A DNA stretch of 64,000 nt from Bifidobacterium scaligerum (GTDB lineage Bacteria > Actinomycetota > Actinomycetes > Actinomycetales > Bifidobacteriaceae), in assembly GCF_002802865.1 (NCBI RefSeq), contig NZ_PGLQ01000005.1:62001-126000 (forward strand), read 5' to 3'. The notes under the pieces were generated by a model. It was not told the DNA's origin. It was given only the letters and a program-made list of their open reading frames with translations, and did not search any database. A program made the position numbers and the translations under genes. Within the stretch, counting starts at the first letter, position 1; each line of letters opens with the position of its first letter. Below are positions 1 to 10,146 of this stretch, piece by piece.

Positions 1-3000
1 AGCAAGTTCGTGGATGCTGAAGGCAACAGCACCATCGTTGTTCCTGAGCTCACTCATGACACCACCAAGCCGGATGCCGTCTCTGGTGCCAAGTTCAACG
101 ATGACGCCACGTGGTTGAAGAGCAAGGATGGCGCCAAGTGGCTGACGACCGCTGCGCCGACCGTAACGTTCACCGCTCCGGCAGACGCCGCAAAGCTCAC
201 GCTGACCGACAAGAGCGGCGACAAACCCAAGTCCCAGGATCTGACTGCGGGCGATGCCGGCTACACGTGGACGTTGCCTGAAGGCAGCGCCGATCTGACC
301 AAGTTCTCGGTGACCGCCACTGACGCTGCGGGCAATGTGTCCGATTCCGCTATTTTGACCGACCTGCTGAAGGCCGCCGATGCCAACGCCACAGTCCAAA
401 CCGCGGTAGTCGACACCAAGGCCGGCAACCTCACCCTGAAGGTGAACGGCAAGCCGGCAGATGGCAAGGACGTGAACGGTGCCAAGTACTACCAGTCCGT
501 CACAGGCTTCTCCGTAACCAGTGAAAGCGACTACTTCGATACCGAACTTGCCCTGCTCAAGGACAACAACATCAAGCTGCTGACCACCGGTGCAGGCGAT
601 AAGGCCGTTGCCGCATGCGACGTGTACACCGCCAAGGACAAGGTCGTGGACTGTGGCACAGCAGGCCTTGACCTCAAGGACGGCAACTTCACCGTCGCGC
701 TGAACGACAAGCTGCCGGGACTGACCGCCGACACCGCGCAAAGCAAGACGTTCTCCATCGACGGCACCGCACCGACCGTCAGCTCCGTGACCTATGGAGC
801 CGACAAGAACAACGATCTGGCCGGCGCAAACGGCGAGGTCATCGCTTTCGGCGATGCCAAGCGTACCCTGATCTTCACGCTGACCGATTCCGGCGCCGGC
901 ATCACCGCTGATGATGCTTCCGCCATCACGCTTAAGGGCACTGGCGCGCTCACCGATCTCGGTGCAAGCAAGGCTCGTGACCTGAAGGCCGATGATTACG
1001 ACGTCGCCGTGGCACAGGTCGCCGATGCCGACGGCAACCCCGTGGCCGGCAAGTACACGGTGACCGTGACGCTTAAGGCCGCCGCATCGTACGACTTCAG
1101 CAAGATCTCCATCGCCGTCAAGGATCAGATGGGCAACGATACCGGCGACACCGCGCTGAACAAGATCGCCGGTGCCGCACTGCCGACGCCGCTTACGATC
1201 GCCGGCGCGCTGAACGTCACCACCAAGCTTGCAGTGGCCAAGAACGCCGACGGCAAGGATGCAGTGGATGGTGCGGATGGCCTGAAGTGGTACAACAAGC
1301 CCGCCACGGTGAAGGCGACCGTCGCCGGCAACCCGCTGGCCTCCAAGATCGTTGAGGCGCTGAAGAACAGCAAGGATGTAGCTGTCACCAGTACGCTGAA
1401 CGGCAAGGCTCAGGATGCCGTCACCTTGGGCGACCTTACGGTGACCGCCGGCAAGAACGGTGAGGCGACCGTGACGTGGAGCGTGCGTCAGCCTGATGCC
1501 GATGGCGAGTACACGTTCGGCATCGCCAACACGGGCGGTGCCGCGAGCGTGAACGTTCAGCGTCTGTTCGGTACCGCGGATATCGCGGGAACCAGCTTTG
1601 GCGTGGATACCACGGATCCGACTGTCGACAGCGTGACTTATGCCGCTGACGCCAATGATTTCAAGGCCTCCGACAAGGAGACCATCGCCTTTGGCGCGGA
1701 TGCCGATTCCACTGCAAGCCGTACGCTGACCTTTGCGCTGTCCGATGTCGGTTCCGGCATTACCGACGGTGATGCCTCTGCGATCAAGCTGAACGGCAAG
1801 GTCACCGACCTTGGCGCAACCGAGGCCCGTGACCTGAAGGCAGCTGATTACAGCATCGACGCCGTGACTGCAGCAACCGATGAGAACGGCGCAGACGTGG
1901 CCGGCAAGTACAACGTGACCGTGACCCTCAAGGCCACTGGTTCCTACGATTTCAGCAGCATCACTGTTCAGGTAAACGATAAGGTGAACAATTCCACGCT
2001 CACCAATATCGATGCCATCGCCACGAAGAACGACCTGCCGTCCGTATTGACCATCGCCGGCAAGCTTTCCGCTATCGACACCAAGCTCGAAGTGGTCAAG
2101 GACGCCGATGGCAAGGATGCAGCGGATGGTGCCGACGGCCTGAAGTGGTACAACAAGCCGGTCACCGTGAAGGCGACCATTACCGGCAATCCGCTGGCTA
2201 CCAAGATTGCCTCGGCTCTGAGCAAGAGCACCGATGCAGCGGTGACTCGTACGTTCAACGGCAATGCCACTGACATCGCCTTGGGCAACCTCGCCGTGAC
2301 CGCTGACAAGGACGGCAATGCAACCGTGACGTGGGCCCAGCTGAGCGACGATGGCGAATACGCCTTCAAGCTTGCCGACAACCCGAGCGTGGATGTGCAG
2401 CGCCTGTTCGGCACCAATGGCGTCGAGGGTGTGAACTTCGGTGTGGACACCACGCCGGCCAAGGTAACCGCCGTGACCTACACGCCTGAAGGCACCACCG
2501 AGGAACTGAACGGTACCACCATCTACATCAACGGCACCGCGAAGCTGATCATTGCTGCTTCCGATGCCGATGCCAATGGCAAGGGCTCTGGTATCGCCAA
2601 GGTCACGCTGGACAACGTCCAGTTCTCCAAGGTCGATGCCGACGGCAACGAATCCGCACCGGTCGCCAAGAGCTTCACCGCCACCGATAATGGCGATGGC
2701 ACCTACACCGTGGAACTGACTGCTGCGGGCACGTACTCCTTCTCCGGTGCCACCGCTGTGGCTCAGGACAAGGTCTCCAACGTTGCCGAGGCATTCGATG
2801 TTGCCGGACAGGACAGCTTCAAGTACACCAAGTTCATGGTCTCCAACAACAATGTTGCCGAGGATCTGTATCCGTCCATCACAGTGAAGCCGGATGCGAC
2901 CGATATCGATGGCGTTGCCACGAGAAACACGCTTGATGGCATCGCGCTGACTTCCAAGTCCACGTGGTTCAAGTCCGTAATCGACAGTCTGCCGAACGAT

Positions 3001-6000
3001 CCTGATGCCGGCGAGCCGGTTGTGGCTTCCGGTACCTCCGAGACGGGGGCGAAGTACAAGCTGTACGCCGGTCCCGTGTCCGGCCCGGACAAGAATGGCG
3101 TGTTCACGCTGAGCGTGGATACGAAGGACTTCGACGCGTTGCCGGATGCCCAGAAGAACGGCAACCACACCATTACCCTGGTGGATAAGCTGCAGGATAC
3201 CGACACGCCCACTTCCGTGAAGTTCCGCTTCGACAACACCGCCGCAACCGTGACCGGCATCGCATATGACGCCAACAACGGTGTGGACCAGACCATCGAA
3301 GATGGCGACATCATCACCGCGGACGGCAACACCACCCGCTACATCCATATCAAGGCCGCTGATCTGCTGCCCGGACATGGCGCCGATCAGGCCGCCGCGG
3401 ATGCCGATCAGGTGTCTGGTCTGGCCAATGATAAGGAAGTCGTCGTCAAGGAGGATGGTGCCACCACCACTCTTCCGTACGATGCCGCCACTGACAGCTA
3501 CACGCTGACGCTCAACAAGGCGGATCATCGCTATGACATGAGCACGATGTACCTGACCGTTACCGATCGCATCGGCAACGTGACCGTGTCCAAGTCCCTG
3601 AAAGCACTTGCCGACGACTTGGCCGACAGCACCCTCAAGGGCATCGACTCCATCACCATCAGCAACGCCGACGCCGACAAGGCCATCAAGACCACCATTC
3701 TGGTCAACGGCAAGCAGGATGTGAACGGCAAGTACTTGAACCTGAAGGACGGCGACGCCATCCCGACCATCCAGCTCAAGGTGGAGGGCAACACCTCCTT
3801 CGCAAGCCGCTGGAAGGCCGTCAAGAAGCACTACAAGAACGCCGCGGTGATCACGAGCAAGCTCGCGACCACCGGTGAGGGTGAGGCATACGGCGCCTGC
3901 GTGCTGGACACCTCCACCGAACCGGTCAAGTCCGGCGACGCCTACCTCATCACCTGCAAGCCCGCGGATGGTAAGAAGGCGCTGCTTTCCGGCGCGGACA
4001 ACGGTATGTACACCTTGACCTTCGCCCTGTCCGGAACCTACGACTCCTCCAACAAGGAAGTCGCCGCTCTGCAGACGCTGTTCGGTGCTCTGGAAGATGG
4101 CGGCAAGGTCGGTTACACCGCGCAGTCCGTCCAGATCGGCGTGGATCACGAGGCTCCGTCCTTCACCGGCCTTACCTACAACGGCAAGGACACCGATCTC
4201 GCGGATAACGCCAAGACCCCGGCCAAGCTGCTCGCCAACGGTCAGCGCACGATCACCTTCAGCGTGCATGATCTGCTGGCCAACAAGAATGCGGCCAGCG
4301 ACGCCAAGAGCGATGCGAACAACACCTCCGGTCTGGACGAAAACTCCGTCAAGGCAACCGCCAAGATCACCGGTTTCGACGGCAAGGTAGGTAAGGAAGA
4401 GCAGCTGGCGGTCGCCAAGAACGCCGACGGCACCTTCACCATGACCCTCGCCGACAACGGCATCTACGAGCTGAAGAACATCAGCATCACCGCCTCCGAC
4501 CGTGCTTGGAAGATCGCCAAGGACGGCACGGTAAGCGCCGATGTGAACACCGTGGACAAGGCCACCAGCACCCTTGCCGAGTTGAAGAAGGCGCTGAAGG
4601 CCAACGGTGTGCCGGATTCCATCGCCGTGTCCACCGCAGCTGGCACCACCCAGACGCTGATCAACGGTGCGAAGGTCGCTGCGACCTACAACAAGTCCAT
4701 CGACTCGTTGAGCCTGAAGATTACGGACGATCCGGCATTCGGCTTCCGTTCCGATATCCTCACCTCCGATGCCTATAAGAACACCGACGTGTTCACCGGC
4801 AGCACCGTGACCTACGCCGCCAAGCCCGATGGCGTGGAACTCAACGGTCTGACCTTCGGCAACGGCGAGTTCGACAAGTCCGCCGGTACCATCACTTGGA
4901 GCGGTGACACGCTTGCCAAGTTCATTAAGCCGCTTGACAGGCAGAACGGTCAGGTCAACGGCGACTACGTGCTCGGCACGCAGCTGTCCGCTGATTCCGT
5001 CACGTTGCTCGCAAGCCCGGCCAAGGCCAGCTTCGTGCTCGATACCGTCAACCCGCAGATCACCAAGATCAGCGCGGCCAAGGGTACCAAGGGCACCGAT
5101 CTGGTCGAGAACTACGAGGTGAACGGCACCAAGTACAACGTGTACGCCAAGGCCGGCCAGCAGCAGTTCGTGGTCTCCGTCAAGGATCTGCTGCCCGCCG
5201 AACAGCGCGCGAAGGGTGACCGCGAGAGCGACGCCAAGAACGAACTGGGCACCTCCGGCATCACGGACAACACCGTGATCTACACCATCCCGGCACCGAC
5301 CGATCTGGCCGGCAAGACCATCGGCACCGAAGTCAGGAACAAGACTGCCGTGGTCGACGCCACCAAGGGCACCTTCACCATCACTCTGGCGCAGGAAGGT
5401 TTCTACGATCTCGCGAAGATCACCGTAACCGCCAAGGACAAGGCCGGCAACGAGATGAAGGCCAACTCCGTACTGGATGGCAACGGCGAGGAAGAGGTCG
5501 TCAAGGACGGCATCAACTACAACGCCATCGTGGCTGACGTGAACGATGACAACTCGGTTCGTCTCAAGGTCTCCAAGGCCTCTGACTACGCCGACTCCAC
5601 CGTTGCCGGCTACTACTTCCGCGGCAAGACCGTGGTGGATTACGAAGTCACCGATAAGTGGTTCCCGCTCTACCAGCAACTGAACCAGTTACACGGCAAC
5701 CTGCTCGCCGGCAGCACCGGCGACACCGCTCCGCAGGACGCGAACGCGGGCGTCACCGGCATCAAGGGCCTGAAGGTCACCGACGCCGGCTGGAGCCAGG
5801 TGGGCGAGACCTACACGTGGAAGATTTCCGGTCAGCAGGTCGTGAACACCAACCAGAACGACGAAGTCGAAGGCCGCTACGGACTGAACTTCGCCTACTC
5901 CGGCCTCAACGCCAAGAAGCAGGTGACCAAGCAGTTCGTTATGGACTGGACCGCCCCGAAGCTCGGCAACCTCACCTCCTCGGTGACCTCGCCGGCCAAG

Positions 6001-8178
6001 TGGAAGTGGATCTTCGCCAACAATGCCGTGACCGTAACCCTTAACGGCGTCACTGATCCGATCTCCGGCATCTGCTCGGCTCGCGCCGCCAGCACCGACG
6101 GCAACGATTGCTCCGCCCGCAACAAGGAGAGTGTGGCGTTCAGCGCACTCGGCTTCGACAACCGTCTTGCCGATGCCGCCGCCCATCCGGCTCCGCAGGT
6201 GACCTACAACGGTTCCGCCGCCTCCGGCTCGATCAGCTTCAGCTTCAGCGGAGACAGCCAGCGTCTGACGCTGGGCAACACTTCGATCAAGCTGACCGAT
6301 GCCGCCGGCAACCCGGTGGATACGGGTGCGCTGAACCAGTACGCCGGCGTGAACGGTACTGAAGCCGCGAACAACATCAAGAACGTTGACGGCATCGCCA
6401 TCGACACCGTGGCACCCACGGTCTCTCTGGCATACGACAACAATGATGTGCGCAACGGCAAGTACTACAAGGCCCACCGCACCGGTACCGTCACTCTGGT
6501 CGACTCGAACTTTGACTTCTCCGTCAAGAACGAGCCCGGCCGTGTGATCGTCACCACCACCGTGGACGGAGCCAAGACCACCGTGCCGGTCTCCGCTTTC
6601 ACGAACTTGAACGGCGATCGCAAGACCTATGTCGCCAGCTTCGGTGCCAACAGTGATGGCGACTGGGTGGTGGATATCGCCTACACCGATCCGGGCGAGC
6701 ATGCCTCGAACACCATTCACGACGAGTTCACGGTCGATACCATCGCGCCGAAGCTCGCGCTCACCTTCGACAACAACAGCGCGAAGAACGGCATGTACTA
6801 TGACGCCGACCGTACCGCCACCGTCAAGGAAGTCGAGCGTAACTTCTCCGATGGCGAATCGGTGATCACCGTTACCGCGAAGGACGACAAGGGTGCGGAT
6901 GCCGCTGCCCCCGGACCTTCCGGCTGGAGCCGTACCGGTGGCGAGCGTGAATCTACCGAGTGGACCAACACGGTGGCATTCACCGGCGAGGCGCACTTCA
7001 CCATCAAGGCCACGGCCACCGATTTGGCCGGTAACGTGGCTGAAGAGGTGAGCGAGCCCGAATTCGTGATCGACAAGACCAAGCCGCAGATCAAGATCGA
7101 CCGTGTGGAAGACAAGACCGCCTATGCCGGCACCGTCGCACCGCTGATCGACTTTGACGATACGAACATCGACATGAACAACGTGACCTACACGTTGGTC
7201 GGTGCTCATCGCGGCGATCTGAAGGGCGAGAATCTGCCTCGCAGCATCACCACGAATTCCGACAACACGCGCACCGTGGACTTCACGGACTTCGACCGCA
7301 AGGTGGATGTGGACGATGTCTACACCATCAAGGCCACGGCCACCGATATGGCAGGCAACAAGTTCGAAGCCCAGAAGACCTTCTCGGTGAACCGTTTCGG
7401 CTCCACCTACATGTTCGATTCCGACACCACCAACCTGCGTGGCGCGTATCTGAAGAAGGCATCGAATGTGGTGATCACCGAGATCAACGTCTCCGGACTT
7501 GACCCGACCACCCGTCAGGTCGTGGTAGCCAAGGACGACAAGGCGACCACGCTCAAGGCCGGTGATTTCACCGCGAAGAGCTCCGACGATCGTGGCTGGA
7601 GCCGCACGATCTACACCGTGCCGGCATCCTACTTCTCTTCCGACGGCTACTACCGTGTGCAGGTGCAGTCCGTGGATGAGGCGGGCAACCTCTCCCAGAA
7701 CACGATGGACAAGAAGGACGAAGAACGCAAGGGCAACGCCGAAGTGAACTTCGCTCTCGACTCCACCGCGCCGACCGCCTCGCTGCTGGGCGTCCGCTCC
7801 GGTTCGGTCTACTACGATCAGCAGGGCCACAATGTCTCGATTGATTCCAAGGACAACCTTGCCCTTGATTCCACCGAGGTGTACGTGGATGGCCAGCTCA
7901 AGGGTAGCTGGAAGGGTGCCGAACTGCTCAAGTCCACGCCGAGCATGACGCTGGACGCCGATGCCAAGGCCCATGAGATCGTGATTCACACGATTGATAA
8001 GGCCGGTAACGAGGCGACCGCCACCTACGACAATGTCTACGTGGCGTCCAACTGGTGGCAGTACGCCATGCACACCGGATGGATCCGCAACACGATGGTC
8101 TTCGGTGCCCTGCTGGCACTGGCCGCCATCGCCGGCGCGATTATCTGGGCGAGCCAGCGCAGGAAGAACGCACGCTGA
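1..8178 (+). CDS. Giant Ig-like-repeat surface protein, 5' end missing
   Basis: The frame is already open at base 1, and the first in-frame GTG (base 10) is an ordinary valine codon, so the gene begins left of the window. About 2725 residues are visible. They form tandem Ig-like/bacterial adhesin-type beta domains, recognisable by recurring strings such as VDTTDPTVDSVTY, DKAGN and VTATDAAGN. Two neighbouring units of about 835 bp (roughly 771-1604 and 1606-2437) are clear duplicates. The C-terminus has one hydrophobic segment (about 8090-8155) followed by a basic tail ending RRKNAR. There is no LPxTG motif, so anchoring by a C-terminal transmembrane helix with the bulk outside the cell is inferred. 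Only a few cysteines are present. The ligand is unknown. It precedes FHA and zinc-ribbon genes on the same strand, suggesting a shared envelope function. Confidence 0.85.
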   Translation, partial: SKFVDAEGNSTIVVPELTHDTTKPDAVSGAKFNDDATWLKSKDGAKWLTTAAPTVTFTAPADAAKLTLTDKSGDKPKSQDLTAGDAGYTWTLPEGSADLTKFSVTATDAAGNVSDSAILTDLLKAADANATVQTAVVDTKAGNLTLKVNGKPADGKDVNGAKYYQSVTGFSVTSESDYFDTELALLKDNNIKLLTTGAGDKAVAACDVYTAKDKVVDCGTAGLDLKDGNFTVALNDKLPGLTADTAQSKTFSIDGTAPTVSSVTYGADKNNDLAGANGEVIAFGDAKRTLIFTLTDSGAGITADDASAITLKGTGALTDLGASKARDLKADDYDVAVAQVADADGNPVAGKYTVTVTLKAAASYDFSKISIAVKDQMGNDTGDTALNKIAGAALPTPLTIAGALNVTTKLAVAKNADGKDAVDGADGLKWYNKPATVKATVAGNPLASKIVEALKNSKDVAVTSTLNGKAQDAVTLGDLTVTAGKNGEATVTWSVRQPDADGEYTFGIANTGGAASVNVQRLFGTADIAGTSFGVDTTDPTVDSVTYAADANDFKASDKETIAFGADADSTASRTLTFALSDVGSGITDGDASAIKLNGKVTDLGATEARDLKAADYSIDAVTAATDENGADVAGKYNVTVTLKATGSYDFSSITVQVNDKVNNSTLTNIDAIATKNDLPSVLTIAGKLSAIDTKLEVVKDADGKDAADGADGLKWYNKPVTVKATITGNPLATKIASALSKSTDAAVTRTFNGNATDIALGNLAVTADKDGNATVTWAQLSDDGEYAFKLADNPSVDVQRLFGTNGVEGVNFGVDTTPAKVTAVTYTPEGTTEELNGTTIYINGTAKLIIAASDADANGKGSGIAKVTLDNVQFSKVDADGNESAPVAKSFTATDNGDGTYTVELTAAGTYSFSGATAVAQDKVSNVAEAFDVAGQDSFKYTKFMVSNNNVAEDLYPSITVKPDATDIDGVATRNTLDGIALTSKSTWFKSVIDSLPNDPDAGEPVVASGTSETGAKYKLYAGPVSGPDKNGVFTLSVDTKDFDALPDAQKNGNHTITLVDKLQDTDTPTSVKFRFDNTAATVTGIAYDANNGVDQTIEDGDIITADGNTTRYIHIKAADLLPGHGADQAAADADQVSGLANDKEVVVKEDGATTTLPYDAATDSYTLTLNKADHRYDMSTMYLTVTDRIGNVTVSKSLKALADDLADSTLKGIDSITISNADADKAIKTTILVNGKQDVNGKYLNLKDGDAIPTIQLKVEGNTSFASRWKAVKKHYKNAAVITSKLATTGEGEAYGACVLDTSTEPVKSGDAYLITCKPADGKKALLSGADNGMYTLTFALSGTYDSSNKEVAALQTLFGALEDGGKVGYTAQSVQIGVDHEAPSFTGLTYNGKDTDLADNAKTPAKLLANGQRTITFSVHDLLANKNAASDAKSDANNTSGLDENSVKATAKITGFDGKVGKEEQLAVAKNADGTFTMTLADNGIYELKNISITASDRAWKIAKDGTVSADVNTVDKATSTLAELKKALKANGVPDSIAVSTAAGTTQTLINGAKVAATYNKSIDSLSLKITDDPAFGFRSDILTSDAYKNTDVFTGSTVTYAAKPDGVELNGLTFGNGEFDKSAGTITWSGDTLAKFIKPLDRQNGQVNGDYVLGTQLSADSVTLLASPAKASFVLDTVNPQITKISAAKGTKGTDLVENYEVNGTKYNVYAKAGQQQFVVSVKDLLPAEQRAKGDRESDAKNELGTSGITDNTVIYTIPAPTDLAGKTIGTEVRNKTAVVDATKGTFTITLAQEGFYDLAKITVTAKDKAGNEMKANSVLDGNGEEEVVKDGINYNAIVADVNDDNSVRLKVSKASDYADSTVAGYYFRGKTVVDYEVTDKWFPLYQQLNQLHGNLLAGSTGDTAPQDANAGVTGIKGLKVTDAGWSQVGETYTWKISGQQVVNTNQNDEVEGRYGLNFAYSGLNAKKQVTKQFVMDWTAPKLGNLTSSVTSPAKWKWIFANNAVTVTLNGVTDPISGICSARAASTDGNDCSARNKESVAFSALGFDNRLADAAAHPAPQVTYNGSAASGSISFSFSGDSQRLTLGNTSIKLTDAAGNPVDTGALNQYAGVNGTEAANNIKNVDGIAIDTVAPTVSLAYDNNDVRNGKYYKAHRTGTVTLVDSNFDFSVKNEPGRVIVTTTVDGAKTTVPVSAFTNLNGDRKTYVASFGANSDGDWVVDIAYTDPGEHASNTIHDEFTVDTIAPKLALTFDNNSAKNGMYYDADRTATVKEVERNFSDGESVITVTAKDDKGADAAAPGPSGWSRTGGERESTEWTNTVAFTGEAHFTIKATATDLAGNVAEEVSEPEFVIDKTKPQIKIDRVEDKTAYAGTVAPLIDFDDTNIDMNNVTYTLVGAHRGDLKGENLPRSITTNSDNTRTVDFTDFDRKVDVDDVYTIKATATDMAGNKFEAQKTFSVNRFGSTYMFDSDTTNLRGAYLKKASNVVITEINVSGLDPTTRQVVVAKDDKATTLKAGDFTAKSSDDRGWSRTIYTVPASYFSSDGYYRVQVQSVDEAGNLSQNTMDKKDEERKGNAEVNFALDSTAPTASLLGVRSGSVYYDQQGHNVSIDSKDNLALDSTEVYVDGQLKGSWKGAELLKSTPSMTLDADAKAHEIVIHTIDKAGNEATATYDNVYVASNWWQYAMHTGWIRNTMVFGALLALAAIAGAIIWASQRRKNAR

Positions 8179-8237
8179 AATGCTGCGGCTTCCGTGACTG
8201 CAACAGATAGTCTGACGGACAGGAAGTGACAACGTAT

Positions 8238-8274
8238 GACGGGCTGGAACGACACTTTGTCGGGCCAGCCCGTC
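8238..8274 (+). terminator. Hairpin after the giant surface-protein gene
   Basis: Perfect 10-bp arms (GACGGGCTGG / CCAGCCCGTC) enclose a 17-nt loop that itself holds a second stem, CGACA-ctt-TGTCG. It lies 60 bp after the stop codon. There is no clear U-tract, so termination efficiency is uncertain. Confidence 0.6.
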
Positions 8275-8284
8275 TGCGTATATA

Positions 8285-8332
8285 CGGGGTTTATACGGTT
8301 ACGGGTTTTGCGGGTTTGTGCGGGTTTTGCGG
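8285..8332 (+). repeat. Degenerate CGGGTTT-type G-rich repeats
   Basis: Four GGG/GGGG runs separated by T-rich spacers (GGGTTTTGC, GGGTTTGTGC and similar) fill the leader upstream of the FHA gene. The run spacing (about 13, 6 and 7 nt) is marginal for a G-quadruplex. The rest of 8179-8439 shows only the hairpin described separately and no convincing ORF. Confidence 0.45.
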
Positions 8333-8439
8333 CGGCTCAACCGGCCCTTGGCATAGTCACGCAGAGCGGATTCTGGTTCGGCGCATCGACCTGCAATAAC
8401 AGGGAAAGAACGGAAGAGCATAGGGATGGAGCGGCAATC

Positions 8440-10089
8440 ATGAAAGTGAAGTTTTCCAAAGACTGGTACACCGGCGTGCAGACGCTTACGGCGCGCACCA
8501 CACGAGGTGAGTCGCTCGATGTGGAGCATGCGAAATGGCTGACGCAAAGTCATTGGTATTTGTTGCCGTTGCATTATGAGAGCACCGGCAACGAAATCGT
8601 ATTCCAATACGATGCGACCAGCACGACGTCGTTGCATGACATGCTGCGCCAAGTGGTCCCCGGTGACCAGTATGCCGGGCTACTGCTTGCCGTGCTCTCA
8701 GTGATGGAGCAGTGCGAAGCGCAGCAGCTCCCTCTGACCTACGTGCAGTGGGATCCCAAACGTATTCGCATTTCATCGCAGAACCAGCCGTTGTTTATGG
8801 TGATACCGGCATTGGGCGTTGAACCGGACCGTCATAGTGCCACCACGCTGTTGGCCTTGCTGTCCGACGACAAAAAAACCCGTATCTCCGGCGATGCCGC
8901 GCAGGAGTATCAACGGGCGCTTGCAGGACTGATCGGGCAGGTTCAGACGGTAAGTGCCGAGGTGCTGCACGATCTCTTGGCTCATCTGATGCCGGCCAGT
9001 GTGAAACCTCGCGCCGTGCAGGAGCAGACCGCGAAAATACCGTCCGAACAGGGAGACGTCGCCGACGGTACCGAATTCGGGGCTACGAGATTCGGCGATA
9101 CGCTGCTTGGCGCCACTCGATTGGGCAGCACACTGCTCAGTTCCGACAATGTGTCGACTTCGACTGTGCCGGCAGACTCTGCGCCGTCGTCGGTATCTGA
9201 GGATGATGGTCAGGACGGCAGTACGGTGCTCTCGTCGTTGGCTCACCGTTCGATGCCATCCGAACGTCCTGTGCTGTCTGAGGGAATCCTGCCAAGCGAG
9301 GGGCCGGCTCTGCCTGAGCCGTCATCTTCGACCCAAGCCGAAATGACAGATCAGCAGCATGCAGGTTCCGCATCTGGTTCGGAATCTGAGGAGGCGCAGC
9401 CTCAACAACATCAGCAGTTCGGTGAGATACCGGATGCCGAGAAGAGTGCGGCAGTGACACCGATGCAATGGCCCGGCGTGGAACGAGAGACCGCGCCAGC
9501 CGTCTCCTCGGCAACTCCGACCACACCGGCTGCTCCGACCATTCCGGCCGCTTCGACCACACCGGCCGCTTCGACCATTCCGGCCGCTTCGACCATTCCG
9601 GCCGCAACCGTAGAGGCTCCATCCATACCTCAGCGGACCGTTTCCCGGCGCAGCATCGCGGATGAACGGGCGTCCGCCCGGGCAATTGCGCAACCGCCGC
9701 TGCGCAAGCCTGTAAAGCCGGCCTTTGATGATTTCGACGAAAGCGATAATGAGGGCGAGACGATTTTGCGTCCCTCGACCAAGCAGACCGTCGGATTCAC
9801 CGTCACCCGACTGCGTGATGGCAAATCGGTAACGGTACATGGTGCCCATGCCACCATCGGACGATCGAAAACCGCGGATATCCATATGGGCGGCAATACC
9901 AACGTCAGTCGTATTCATGCGGTTATCGACATGCTGGATGACGGGCGGTTCTCCATCACCGATAATCATTCGGCCAACGGGACTGAAGTAGGAGGACGAG
10001 AACTGGCCGAGGGCGGCCGCGAATATCTGCCCTCGGGCGGTGATTTTACGCTGGCTGACGATACTTTCGTGGTGACGCTCTTACAATAG
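8440..10089 (+). CDS. FHA-domain protein with Ala/Pro/Thr-rich linker
   Basis: The product has 549 residues from the ATG at 8440, which follows a purine-rich GGGATGGAG. A longer GTG/ATG frame from 8236 exists, but its extra residues run through the terminator and leader and look non-coding. The N-terminal ~190 residues form a conserved unassigned region. A long low-complexity linker follows, including five 18-bp units encoding TIPAAS-like repeats (9520-9609). A C-terminal FHA domain holds the core phosphothreonine-binding signature IGRSKTADI, then SRIHAVI and NHSANGTEV. FHA domains read phospho-Thr, so it is a candidate reader of Pkb2 marks (inferred from the neighbouring cluster). No membrane segment is seen, so it is probably cytoplasmic. 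Confidence 0.85.
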   Translation: MKVKFSKDWYTGVQTLTARTTRGESLDVEHAKWLTQSHWYLLPLHYESTGNEIVFQYDATSTTSLHDMLRQVVPGDQYAGLLLAVLSVMEQCEAQQLPLTYVQWDPKRIRISSQNQPLFMVIPALGVEPDRHSATTLLALLSDDKKTRISGDAAQEYQRALAGLIGQVQTVSAEVLHDLLAHLMPASVKPRAVQEQTAKIPSEQGDVADGTEFGATRFGDTLLGATRLGSTLLSSDNVSTSTVPADSAPSSVSEDDGQDGSTVLSSLAHRSMPSERPVLSEGILPSEGPALPEPSSSTQAEMTDQQHAGSASGSESEEAQPQQHQQFGEIPDAEKSAAVTPMQWPGVERETAPAVSSATPTTPAAPTIPAASTTPAASTIPAASTIPAATVEAPSIPQRTVSRRSIADERASARAIAQPPLRKPVKPAFDDFDESDNEGETILRPSTKQTVGFTVTRLRDGKSVTVHGAHATIGRSKTADIHMGGNTNVSRIHAVIDMLDDGRFSITDNHSANGTEVGGRELAEGGREYLPSGGDFTLADDTFVVTLLQ

Positions 10090-10146
10090 AGGCATACGAG
10101 AGAGACCAATCGAAGACAATGATGCCGTGAGATAGGGGAGAGGACT

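Noticed and set aside
5689..8232. 847-residue open frame antisense to the giant surface protein
   Set aside because: It mirrors the strong GNC codon bias of the sense gene, has no recognisable domain and no ribosome-binding site.
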